64,000 bases of DNA. It comes from Hortaea werneckii. Its lineage: Eukaryota; Ascomycota; Dothideomycetes; Mycosphaerellales; Teratosphaeriaceae. Below, piece after piece: positions 33,633 through 43,436 of the stretch. Where the stretch lies: assembly GCA_037044905.1 (NCBI GenBank), contig JBAOKB010000173.1, positions 62,001 to 126,000 on the forward strand, read 5' to 3'. A program made the translations under genes and the position numbers. The notes under the pieces were generated by a model. It was not told where the DNA came from. It worked only from the letters and a program-made list of their open reading frames with translations, and did not search any database. How positions within the stretch are numbered: the first letter of the stretch is position 1; each line of letters begins with the position of its first letter.

Positions 33633-34106
33633 AGCATGAACAGACGTGCGAATTGAATAATACTCTGACAAGTAACAATCCGACCGAGCGAGGCCTCTTG
33701 CTACTTTGTGCATTTTCTCAGACGGAGCGCGCCAGGGGCCCATGCTTTACCGACAGCGAAATCGTCGAGAGTTCACCATACTAACTTAATGCAAAACGCA
33801 CTCCTCCTGCGACCTGCTTAAAGTGGCGTTGGCGAACTTGAACAGATCACCACCACATTGAGCGAGAAGAGAAGCTGGAACGACGCTTTTCGACTAGTGA
33901 GGATTAGCGACTTCGGGAATACCCCTTCATAAAGTGCGACGGCCATTCTGTCCCCGCATTTCGATCTTCTCGAGATACATGTACTATGTACTGCTGCAGC
34001 CACGCAGACTGCTGCTTACATAATCGATGAGCATTCGCGCATGCGAATCTCCACCTACTATCTTGAAACGAAGCGAGATCCTGGTAACGCCCCACAGCTC
34101 GACATG

Positions 34107-34990
34107 TTATATCGGCGACATCGGTAGCAATGAGGACCGCGGCCGACTCACTGTTGAGTCCTGAGATATGCAGGATAGAGATGTCTTTGATGTTGCCCGC
34201 TCCTCGCACAATGGGTAGCCTCCTTCAGGCGCCCCAAGCGAAGTCATCGGAAAACCCCACCTTGCGTTGGCCAAATTTATCTTGAGTTCGCGAGCAAATT
34301 TGATCAACCTTGGCAAGACGCTTGTCAATACATTTACGGAGATCAAGACTCCGTGCGAAATGATAGTTGGCACAAGATCGAGGCCGTCTTGTAAATATCT
34401 TTCACAAGCAACATAATGCCAGATAATGAGCGTTGGTACGCTGTTGTCGTATTAGCAACACGTTACTAGTGGCGAGCCAGATCTTGCTACTCACAATAGG
34501 CGGATTAACGATCTTGCACACACCTTCAGCCTTTGCTTCGAGTGCACTTTCGTACTGCTCCAAACCGACTCTACCAGAGCTAAGATCAAGCACAACTCTA
34601 AAATTGAGCTTATTGCCGCCACTATTGCCCATCTCAATACCTACTCCGCTATTAGTGGTGCTTCAGCTTTCTCGAATTGGGGATGTTAACCTCTCCAGGA
34701 CATATGGATCTGCCTTTCGTGTGGTCATACGCACATGGAACTGCAGTAAGCACTGCCTCTCCAGGTACCCATAAAGCAATTAATCAAAGGAGAAAGAAGC
34801 CAGTTAACTGCCTACGGTCCGACTCTTTTAACACCTGGTAAAGCTCTGTCATAAGGCTTAGTCTCCCCATAAAGACTGGAAGGAACCCGAGCACTTGGGT
34901 AGTAACAAACAACATCTGTAGGACAATCAGCTTCGATTCTTGTCTAGAAGAAAGTCATTCGTCCAACAAAGGCGCATGTTTCTCGGTCGG
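34107..34990 (-). pseudogene. Gene beta, copy B (premature stop)
   Basis: Aligns exon by exon with beta-A: VPFWVSIPVYLNGGF; then QVLGFLPVFMGRLSLMTELY; then WAIVAAISSILELCLILALV; then PTLIIWHYVACERYLQDGLD and LTSVLPRLIKFAREL. A TGA at 34786-34784 stands where copy A has TGG, in the third hydrophobic segment, and the loop reads VPC instead of VECS. The donor that ends the first recognised exon in copy A is also not preserved. The C-terminal exon extends about 40 residues beyond copy A. Non-functional as a SAT4-type receptor or transporter. Confidence 0.65.
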
Positions 34991-35149
34991 AGTCATTGCC
35001 GCGAAACGGACTCGTAGCGAAGCCGCCATTTAGATAAACGGGGATCGAGACCCAGAACGGCACGCTAAAACCTTCTTTGCCTCCTGTTAGCCCGATAGAA
35101 AAGCACTCTTTGTAGGAGCGAGCTCACATATGCGGAAACTGTCATGGTT

Positions 35150-35530
35150 TCAAACTGTAGCCGCGACGGTAAGCAAAGCTGCCATCGTCAAAGCTACTGA
35201 TAGTCCCGATACAGTGGAAGAACGCTACGCCGTAAGGCCAGATGGGCCGAAGGTTGGACATGGCTTCTCTGTTGAACATAAATGCTTAATGAAGACTGAA
35301 GTATCTATACGGCAGGGGAGAATGGTACCGCTTAAGAGGCTCTGTACGCCACCTGTCAAGCCACTTTCAGTTTGTAATTAGACAACGGTTCGACGCGAAT
35401 GACCGACCAGATGTTTGATAGAACTAGAATCCTGGGGCAATGTAGGGGCTGTTGGAAGGGTAGAAGTGCTGCTTGACAAGGAAAGTCCGTATTCGAACAG
35501 AGACGACGTAGACCCGCGACCTTACAGTAC
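35150..35530 (+). repeat. Dispersed repeat R2, copy B
   Basis: Compact partner of 19671-20190. In block A, R2 lies left of R1; here it lies right of beta-B, so R2 is not simply collinear with the block duplication and may be a separate dispersed element. Confidence 0.7.
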
Positions 35531-35654
35531 TACGTCAAAGCTTTTCGCACTGACCACCTACGCGCTTCAGTATGCGTCTGAATCTCTACTTTCGACCACC
35601 AAAACAACACCATACTGAGGCCTGTATTAGCTCAGATCTCGTCAAATAGGCAAA

Positions 35655-36240
35655 AGAGACCTGATCTTTCGATTGCTGATAGAGCGCGGATCCATGGGCG
35701 CGCTCTTCAAGGTGCAGGAGTTAACGCTATAGCCGAAGCTGAACAGCTGCCAAAGACCACTATAAGCACTACATTAAAAAGGATCAACACACACGATGGC
35801 TACGCATGAAAGCCTCGAATTGGCCGATACAAGATTGCTAGTGACCGAGACAAGCGTGCTATCTACCGATCCATACGGAACAACATAGAGGCGCGGTTCT
35901 CAGAGATCCGGAAGGATACACGCTGCGACTATAGCGACTCCACCTTTCGACGCATCTTTCAAGAGTATAAACTAGATCACTGGCGCTATAGGTCTCGCCC
36001 TGCCCTTACGCCGGCTATTGCAAGACAGAGACTCGATTTTGCGCGCCAGAACTTCGATAGAGACTGGTCAAAAGTGCTGTTTAGCGACGTGTGCAGCGTC
36101 GAGCTAGGCGTCGGCGAGAAGCAACAATGGGCCTTTGGATATGCGCACGAAAAATACACTGCCGATAGAGTGTCGACTTACAACAAAGGCAAAGGCTTCA
36201 AACCGTGATCGACGCTGAGGGCTGGTATACAGAAAACTAG
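35655..36240 (+). mobile_element. Tc1/mariner-family transposase, internally deleted
   Basis: Starts with a homeodomain-like HTH (RPDLSIADRARIHGRALQG, then AEAEQLPKTTISTTLKR). After a frame change comes the second DNA-binding half (TFRRIFQEYKLDHWRYRSRP) and the first catalytic region RLDFARQNFDRDWSKVLFSD with GVGEKQQWAFGYAHEKY. It then jumps from YNKGKGF directly to the family's C-terminal VIDAEGWYTEN and stop at 36238-36240. The middle of the DDE domain, including the second and third acidic residues, is missing. Frameshift and deletion make it dead. No terminal inverted repeats were identified by eye. Confidence 0.85.
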
Positions 36241-36822
36241 TGGATGATAGATACACAAACCAAATCTCATTCAACGCGTTATCCACTGCTTCAGTCGCTG
36301 CAACAAAAGCTGGGAAAATGACTGACTGAGGGCCTCTCAGAGTTCAACACTCAAGCTGATGAATCTTGCCAAGACCTCGGTACTAAAGACTTTGAGAGGT
36401 CACTGAGTAGTCTACTGCTACAGTGATTGTCGACCGCAAATTAGCCATGGACGATCTCTTGGACTGCCTCGCACGCTCCGAAAGGATTTCTTTCGCTGAA
36501 AGCATCTTCGGACCCGTGGATGGTCTTACCGAGCTCGCCATCCGTTGAAGAGGGCCATAGGTGCGCGTGATGTCCTAAACGATGTCATCCGACATAATTC
36601 GATAGCGAGTTAGTTGCGCATCAGCACAGATGTCGTAGCTTGCGGCAGCTGACCAGCTGGGCGGCGAGTCCGGCTTCAATGCTGTTCAAAGCGAATGACA
36701 CAGCTTGATATGTCGCTCCACTTGCTGTGACACGGCGGTAGAAAGGCACCGGCGAGACATGATCACTCGCCATTCTAGCCGATGCTTACAATCGCCAATG
36801 CAAAGCTTTTCGGAGACAATGG
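36241..36822. other. Tail of the WOPR-like unit
   Basis: From about 36685 rightward the sequence is homologous (inverted) to 63831-64000, i.e. the shared unit extends past the gene's stop codon. The rest, 36241-36684, has no supported gene. Confidence 0.5.
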
Positions 36823-37884
36823 TTATGAATGCTCTGTGCCGCGGGCATGTGGCGGGGCGCGTAACATCGACGGGGGGATATGATATCTCGCAGTGCTCCG
36901 AAACCAATGTAACTTGCTTAGTACACAACATAGTATCATGCGATTGATCTGTGCTTTATCGTTTGTGCCACCCACACGCGCCTGCCTGAACAGTTTTTCG
37001 CTAATTAAATGTTGGAGCAGAGGATCCTCACTTGGTGTCATAGGCATGCTCGATGCTTTCTCAAACCCGGTCATGTACCAGAAGACGACAAATTGACGTT
37101 TTAGGTCAATAGCCACTTCCGTCCTCAGTTTCAAGAGCGGTCTGTTTCTGCAAGCCTCTGGATCGCGGAACAGGGCATTTGGAAGTCTGCAAAGGTCGTC
37201 TCTATAAGCAAGTGGCGATAGGTTCTTGCCGCCGGGCTCCAACCGTTCTGTTTCTGCCGTTATAGCAGCCAGATGTTCTTCGTAGATGGTCAATTTCCTT
37301 CCCTTATCGAGGATGCAATGCCATTTTCGGTCGTCACGCCAAGATTTTTGGTCTTTTGTCTTCTGCAGAATAAAGACGCTGCCGTTTTTGGCGACTCCCC
37401 TTTTCCATCTCGTTGAGCTAAGCTTAATGGGATGTGCGAGCAATCCGAGTTGACAGGCTTTCACCAGTATCAACACATCTTGACGTGAATGCACACAGCC
37501 CCTGTACGATGGCTCAGGATGGTCGGTGTCATTAAATGTCTTCATAGTTTTGAACCCGTGGTAGCTAGAATGAAAAAGAACTGTTGCCCTTGTCATAGTG
37601 GAAGGGAAGGAGTGGCGTGACAAATTTGGGAAGCTCCAGCTTATAGACGATTCCTTCGACTCATCAAACTTTCGTTTAACGAAGAGACTAGGTAGCAAGG
37701 TTGTTGTGTCCTGTGAAATTAAAGGAGCGCTAGATATGACGTCGAGAATGTGAAGGGTTCTTGTGGGAGTTGAGACCACTTCTCCGAAGGCGAGGGGCAC
37801 CCGGAAGCCCTCTAGGGGCCTTCTATTGGCTCTGTGCCATGTCCAATACTTGCCGCTTGAGACTTGTCTAATTGCGTTCTTCAT
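36823..37884 (-). CDS. WOPR (Gti1/Pac2)-like protein, copy 1
   Basis: Open frame of 353 codons; the start conserved with copy 2 is Met 37542 (MKTFND.. before PEPSYRG), giving 239 residues. WOPR box A features are clear: PSYRGCVHSRQDVLIL (WOPR usually xYxGYVxTxxDALxL), KACQLGLLAHP, AKNGSVFILQ (usually SGSVFVFDE), SWRDDRKWHCI (usually RWTDGRSWS). Box B is weak (EPGGKNLSPL, FVVFWYM). WOPR proteins (Wor1, Ryp1, Mit1, Sge1) are fungal transcription regulators of morphology and virulence genes. This copy is divergent: the conserved Gly-Arg/Lys of the WTDGR loop reads RDDRKW. It could be a repurposed or decaying paralogue. Confidence 0.65.
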   Translation of the reverse strand: MKNAIRQVSSGKYWTWHRANRRPLEGFRVPLAFGEVVSTPTRTLHILDVISSAPLISQDTTTLLPSLFVKRKFDESKESSISWSFPNLSRHSFPSTMTRATVLFHSSYHGFKTMKTFNDTDHPEPSYRGCVHSRQDVLILVKACQLGLLAHPIKLSSTRWKRGVAKNGSVFILQKTKDQKSWRDDRKWHCILDKGRKLTIYEEHLAAITAETERLEPGGKNLSPLAYRDDLCRLPNALFRDPEACRNRPLLKLRTEVAIDLKRQFVVFWYMTGFEKASSMPMTPSEDPLLQHLISEKLFRQARVGGTNDKAQINRMILCCVLSKLHWFRSTARYHIPPSMLRAPPHARGTEHS

Positions 37885-38932
37885 GAGGTACGCACTCTGC
37901 GGGCCGCGCGGCGTGTTGTGAACATCCTGGCCACAGGCATCACTCTTGCCTCAGTGGCGCGCATAGAATGTGTTTGCGCAAAAATCTAGGTCTGCGCAAA
38001 TTATCCCGCGCAAGGTCAGTCGACCAGGCCAAGGCCCCGATAGACGACCACCAGTACGTGCAAAGACGCCAAAAGCTCACGGGACCCTGTGCTTCTAGTT
38101 GCAGCTCACGGACCCTCGTCTCACCGGTTGGTCGGTCTATCGGACGCGTAAAGACAAGAACGCGCGCGCAATTGTGGCCAAGTAGCCCGTGCCTTCATCA
38201 TATGTTCGCACTCTAGCAGTGACGATATCTCGGGCATACAGCGTAGGGGGTGCAGCTCGAGGCCAGCCAACTCTAAACATCCTGTTTCAGCCCCATAAAT
38301 ATCTTTCTTGGACGATCAAGGGTAACGCGCCTAGACTAATCGAAGGTAAGGAGGCTTGAGCGGGAAGGAATCTCTTCTTATGACACAGTGGTAAAATACA
38401 ATGCACTTGAATACTGGAAAGTTGTCAATGATTGTGAATCGAGTCGAAATTATATTCAACGCTATCGATTGGGAAGAGAGGAAATGATCATCTATTGCCC
38501 GTAGACGCAATAAAGTATCTACTGCGAGCCAAGAACCTAAACGATGGCTGCCATCACCTGTTCCGAACAATTAGGAAGAGCACACTTCGCTCATTAAAGT
38601 TTTGTTCCCAAGAGTGCGCTATTTAATCTGCCGCAGACTTAAAGCCGAGGATGGGCAAAACTCAATCTCATGCTACTCGAGCGAGGTCGCGTAGAGCCTT
38701 TGCCATTTACCCCGGTCGGCAATACGGTCCACCGCAGAGCAAGATGGGTGCGGTCCACGCTAATGTGGATGGCGTCGTATTGTAAAGGCATTAAGGCGAG
38801 CCTAGCCCTTCTTACATTGCAGATCCATTTGTGAGGTTCGTGAATTAAACTTGCGGAAAAATGCATCATGTGGTCCCAATACCAAATACCTATCGAGGGT
38901 ACCAGATGGTAATTACCGCTTAACGCTACGGC
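37885..38932. other. Intergenic; partial match to block A
   Basis: 38120-38300 matches 26500-26650. A 98-codon minus-strand frame at 38639-38935 (PHKWICNVRRARLALMP, then YDAIHISVDRTHLALRW) is protein-like but unrecognised. Confidence 0.4.
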
Positions 38933-38978
38933 CAATCACCGTCGGCCTTAGCTATCGCCACACTGCCGACGGTGATTG
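38933..38978. repeat. Hairpin at the left edge of gene gamma, copy B
   Basis: Perfect 14-base arms (caatcaccgtcggc and its reverse complement) around an 18-base spacer. Left arm and spacer match the left arm of the copy A hairpin; the right arm is shorter and pairs with a different part, so a fold-back has been kept although the sequence changed. Confidence 0.85.
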
Positions 38979-39043
38979 ACCCTACTCATGATTGGTCTCT
39001 TTCTCAACTCGCGGAGGCTTTGTTACTGTAATGCCTCACTGGT

Positions 39044-40707
39044 ATGGCTATCGAAGAGGTCAAACAGGTGCATTTTGCGCCTGACAATGGAGGATCGCTG
39101 CGCTCATGGGCTGCACACACCGGCGAAGCGATCGACATCATCATTCTTTTACTCTTCCTTAATTCAAGAATAAAGATCTACTTGTGTTTGCGATCTTTCC
39201 GCGTGAGTGAATACATACATCAACTATTCCGGGGTTTGCGTATTAAGGTTGCCTTGTCGTCTAGGCTTAAAGATACACAAGCCGTTCTTGCGCACGTCAG
39301 ACAGACAACGCAGAATATTGGCACTCAGATTAGCCAAATTGCTTTCTGGAACTTTGCGGAATGCCCAGTGTGAGTATGCGAATGGTGTGTGTACAGGCAC
39401 ATCATTGACATGCATGCAGTGAGCTGTGCTATGTTGATGAAAGTACAAAATCGCTTGAAGAACACCCGCGGAATATCCAAGAAGACTCCAAAGAAGCGCA
39501 GACATGGAAAGCAAGACAGCCTCGCACCTCCGCAGGCGGGCAAGAAACAACGTACTTCGATGGTCGACCTTTCGACACTTATGGTCGGTGTTTCACCTGA
39601 GCTCGAGGACCGATTGCAAGATACTTGCTACAGCGAGGAGGACTGTCTTTTGGGTAACAGTCTTGTCAATTGCGTGATAGTGGGCGCCAACCATTGCAAG
39701 ACGAACCTCAGTTCTCATCGAAGCTGGACAACTGATATGGGAGCGCAACCAGACAACCAGAGCCTACTCTTGGAGGCTGCGATAGACAGATGGAGGAAGT
39801 TGAACAGCACGTCAGTGCATCTGAGCAACGTCACGACCTTCGTTGTAAGCTGGCTCCGGGTTATAGCGGACCAGGAGCAAATCAAAGGCAAACATCCACG
39901 ATGGAACAGCAAGACAACTAGCTCGAACGAACGTACTCGTCGGTACCGAGAACGCGCAATTGGCAACTTCCTCATCGTTCTCATTAATGATCTGAGTGGA
40001 AGCTCAGGGAGCAAGGCGTACAACGTGTGCAGCGCTCTTGCAGGTACGTACATCTACTGTCAGAGGCGATCGTTTTGCTGACCGATGCAATGCACAGCTT
40101 CCACTGTTGCTGGCCAGTTACTTGAAGGTCCATCGAATGAAATTCATCGTCGATCGCATTTGAGCCAAAAGAAAATCACCAAATGGTGTTCCACTTTACT
40201 CTCTTAGGGAATAGACAACACTTTGAAAACTTTGAAACTTGAATTTGCCATTGACCCGGCCACCTATGTGATGACCAAGGGTATTAGGTATGAGACGGCT
40301 GACATTGGGAGAGCACGGCTAACTTTAGCAGCTACGAAGAGGCTCGGAATCGCTTGGGGCTTAGTGCTCCTCCACTATTTAATCCTGATAAAGAATGTCA
40401 AGAGTCCGTAGCAGCGAGTTACGGAACGCAAGTAGCAGGGAGCCAAAGATCGAGCTCAATGGCTTTCGCGGAGTCGTACGTGCCCGTGACTACGAATACC
40501 TCAGAGGCAACGCGCCGTCCAACACGATTTACGGCCCATCTGACGTCCGGTCTCGAGCCCATGAGCGGAGACACCAACACCTGTAATCCTCGGACATTGG
40601 AGCTTGGGAGCAGTCCGTGCGACCTGCTATCTCAGGGCGATACATCGCATCCAGCACTCCCAAGCTTAGCCCGGAGTAGAGCAGGACTTCTTCCTAGCCG
40701 CTATTGA
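39044..40707 (+). pseudogene. Gene gamma, copy B (premature TAG)
   Basis: Exon 1 (39044-39369) has the same length and ends at a GT donor like copy A. Exon 2 lacks about 225 bases after its start, and to stay in frame must use an acceptor 4 bases downstream of the copy A acceptor. The core (VDLSTLMVGVSPELEDRLQ and onward) is highly similar. In exon 3 the codon matching Gln in copy A (CTC TCA CAG GGA) is TAG (CTC TCT TAG GGA) at 40205-40207. Downstream, EFAIDPATYVMTKG and a Ser/Thr-rich C-terminus remain readable. Confidence 0.7.
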
Positions 40708-41159
40708 CGTACCTAAGGAAATACAGCAATAGCTTCCTAGCTTTAAGAGTGTTCATTCCCTTACAGTATGTAAGGCTACATTAGTCTCTATCTTCCATTC
40801 TCCCTGCGCTAAACCGCTCCCACTGTGTTGCACCCCGGAAGCATGCGCTGGAATACACGAGGCTAACAGCACCAATCTGGTGAAAGCACGACAAAACTAC
40901 CGCAGCACGTTAGGACCTTAATTACTAGGAGCTCGATGGTTAGGGAAGCTTTTTAAAACAATGCCTCGATCGCGAAGCTCGTGGCGGTGGGGTCTGGTAG
41001 GGCTCCCTTAAACATAAAGGGCCGACTGTATTAGGATAAGGCCATGTTAATGCATTTGCAATAAAGAGGGACCCTGGTAAGCAAAGCGTACCTTTTGGAC
41101 GGCTCTACCACAACACTCAAGGCAGACTTCGAGCCATTAAGAGTCGACGGGCGTGGCAC
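40708..41159. other. No gene seen
   Basis: Sequence between gamma-B and the zinc-finger/JmjC-like gene, without supported frames. Its right part probably includes that gene's 3' UTR. Confidence 0.5.
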
Positions 41160-42467
41160 TCATATCACTTCCCGTAGTTGGATAAGGATCCTCTCGATAG
41201 CCTGAACGTCACCTTCCCTGCCGAATTCCCGCGCAATTTGCAACCGCCCTTGCCAAAAATGTGCAAGTGACCCCTTCCTTTTGGGCGTTAGTAGTCGCGA
41301 AAAGACTTGGGCAAAATGCTTCCACGACTCAAAAAGCGTATTGGTGTCCGAAGCTGCTTTCGCAGCTTTTAACCAGTTGGCCACCGCAGCATCCTTCTGC
41401 GATGCTGTAAGCGGTGATTCAGCCGCCGCCAATGAATGTTGCATCCAGGCTGACATGGGTAGCACGCTCTTGGAGTGCAAATAACTGCTGTTTAGTAAGA
41501 AGCCTGGAATTAGTGTTACAACTGCGTGCAATACGCCGGCTGGTATATGTAGCATATGAGTACTCCGCAATGTTACTACCACACCGCCTTCCAGCTGGCT
41601 CAGTACTGCCAACAAGATGTTTGCAAACTGTGTATTTGTCGCTAGGGTTTCGAGATTTCTGGCCGTAGGGGGAAACAAGAAGAAGACTTTCTCGCATCCA
41701 TCTACCGGGCGAGCGAAAGCTTCCCAGCCGTGGTATAAAATCGTTTAGTATATCTATCCGACGCACTCGAATGTAACACGGACACGCTGGTACTTACCGA
41801 CGTGTAGGTCTGTGAATGAGCCCTTGAATGACCAAAACACCTCCGTCTCTCCCTTCTCTAGCATCGAAAGACCACAAGAGAGTGCCGGTGGGTCAAGCGT
41901 ATAGTCCGAAATTTCGAAAGCGGCTGAAAGAGCTTTGTTCTGGTGGGCTTCTTGACGATAGTCCCATGCCATCTCCGCGAGCGCCTTCCTTTGATCATCC
42001 TTCTGTTGCCGATATCCGTCCATACCATGGACGAATACGCGTACATGTTGCGTTTCTGCAGCCATACAGCTGACAAATATTTTCTTCTCATCAGGGAAGG
42101 ACTTGTCAAACGGCTGATCTTCGGCTGAATAGAGTGCAGGATATGTCGTCGTCGCCTCCCAAAGGGCTCTCACGTCGTACGGTGCGGACGTCAATTCGTC
42201 TAGCGGCACGGATCGGCAGGAGTTGATGGTTTCAACAGACAGTACATCTTGCAGTCGCTGGTAAGTCATTTCCAGCGGCGTATTGACGGTCGGACTTTGG
42301 GCTCGGCGGGAAGGTTGCGGCGGATGTGTCTTGCACCATTCCTCGTGTTTTTGATTTTTGGATCCGTTGACATGTCTACGTAGCTGGTTGGTGTCTTCCG
42401 GTGCAAAGCGCTTCTTGCACACTGGACATTGAGTGGTGCCTCTCGGTATTGTGTAAATGTTTGCCAT
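41160..42467 (-). CDS. Zinc-finger protein with JmjC-like C-terminal domain
   Basis: Exons 42467-41798 and 41719-41160, 409 residues. The N-terminus has a zinc-finger motif CPVCKKRFAPED...RRHVNGSKNQKHEEWC. Residues 60-215 include YDVRALWEATTTYPALY and SCGLSMLEKGETEVFW. The exon joint gives SFTDLHV, then EKVFFLFPPTARNLETLA and, 30 residues on, TLRSTHMLHIPAGVLHAVVT: the layout of a JmjC barrel (first metal His in DLH, KxWFxFPPTxxNLE, second metal His in HxPAGxxH). Splicing at the AG that follows the TACTAAAC branch site gives DLHVAF, lacking the usual Asp/Glu two residues after the first His. If that model is right, the Fe/2-oxoglutarate site is incomplete. Role inferred: chromatin-associated, possibly non-catalytic. 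Confidence 0.65.
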
Positions 42468-43436
42468 TTAAATCGATGGCACTGTTATGACTGTGTAGAT
42501 GAAGGTGATTCGGAGAAAGATACAACTTGATTTAAAATGACACTGTACCGATCATCCAAGCTAGGGCTGCAGTTGTGCATTAGCGCCGAGGACATCACAG
42601 TGCCTGTACTTGGCTAGGGCGGATTGCTCACGCTAGCACGTGTTAGCCCCCCGCTAGCACATGCTAGCGTGTCCCATCCCTGAGCCTGCGACAAAGGAAC
42701 TATCTTTCTTACGAGCTGCCGCGACCTGGTTGAAGTTGGCAGAAGGAACCTTCGACACAATGAGCAGTCCCAAAACATAGATCAAGACGGAAATGGTGTT
42801 AATGAGCAACCAGGTAATTTTACACTTCTGGATCGCTCTCGAAAGAACAAGCCCGCAAAAAGATGTGCCTAGGGTCGAATGGAGAAACAGTTCTTTTTTC
42901 TTTTAGCAACGTGGAAGGGAATCTAAACCTAAGCTTAGAGATAGGAATAACAACTAGGTATTCCGGTATTATGAGCTTTGAATAAGAGAAGGATTTCCTT
43001 TAGACCAACGTGTTACGGCCCGAAGGCATCACCGCGACGTCTTGGTCGAAATCTCACCCGCCAGGGTCGCGTGCAGAGCTATGTGCGACCATCGCGACAT
43101 AGCAGCCAGCGTGCCTTAGCACCTCTCCGCCAGAGACCAAGCCTACATCACCCTAAGTCACCTGACCATCATCTGTGAAATAGGTCATAGCCGGTCGCTT
43201 CTACTATTTAGTACTATGAAATTAGCCTAGAACTTCACCAACGTAGTATACAAATCATGAATGTGCTTGATCTAGTGCGAGAAATAGCCGTGATATTGCA
43301 TCGCTTCCGTATTAACCTACATCGCGCGCTCCTCACGTCTGATTTGAAATGTACTTTCGATTAAAATCCGGTCGCTGTCGGAACTAGTTGCATTACGAAG
43401 GTCAGCACTGATCGATACACTGTTTTCCCTTCAGAC
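42468..43436. other. Intergenic with palindrome
   Basis: Upstream of the zinc-finger/JmjC-like gene and downstream of the SAT4-type gene. Holds the hairpin at 42629-42671; no other feature is supported. Confidence 0.5.
42629..42671. repeat. GCTAGCAC palindrome cluster
   Basis: Two 18-19-base arms (cacgctagcacgtgttagc and gctagcacatgctagcgtg) are near-perfect reverse complements around a run of C. Each arm itself contains the half-sites gctagcac/gtgctagc and an E-box-like cacgtg or catgtg core. It lies 162 bases upstream of the minus-strand start codon at 42467, a plausible promoter position. Confidence 0.75.

Noticed and set aside
34441..34500. Apparent loss of the beta-B splice acceptor (TAATAG in A, TAATAC in B)
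   Set aside because: The in-frame acceptor is the next ACAACAG a few bases on, which is intact in both copies.
19000..41000. Starship-type giant mobile element
   Set aside because: No DUF3435 tyrosine-recombinase captain or typical cargo found; the block duplication alone is not enough.
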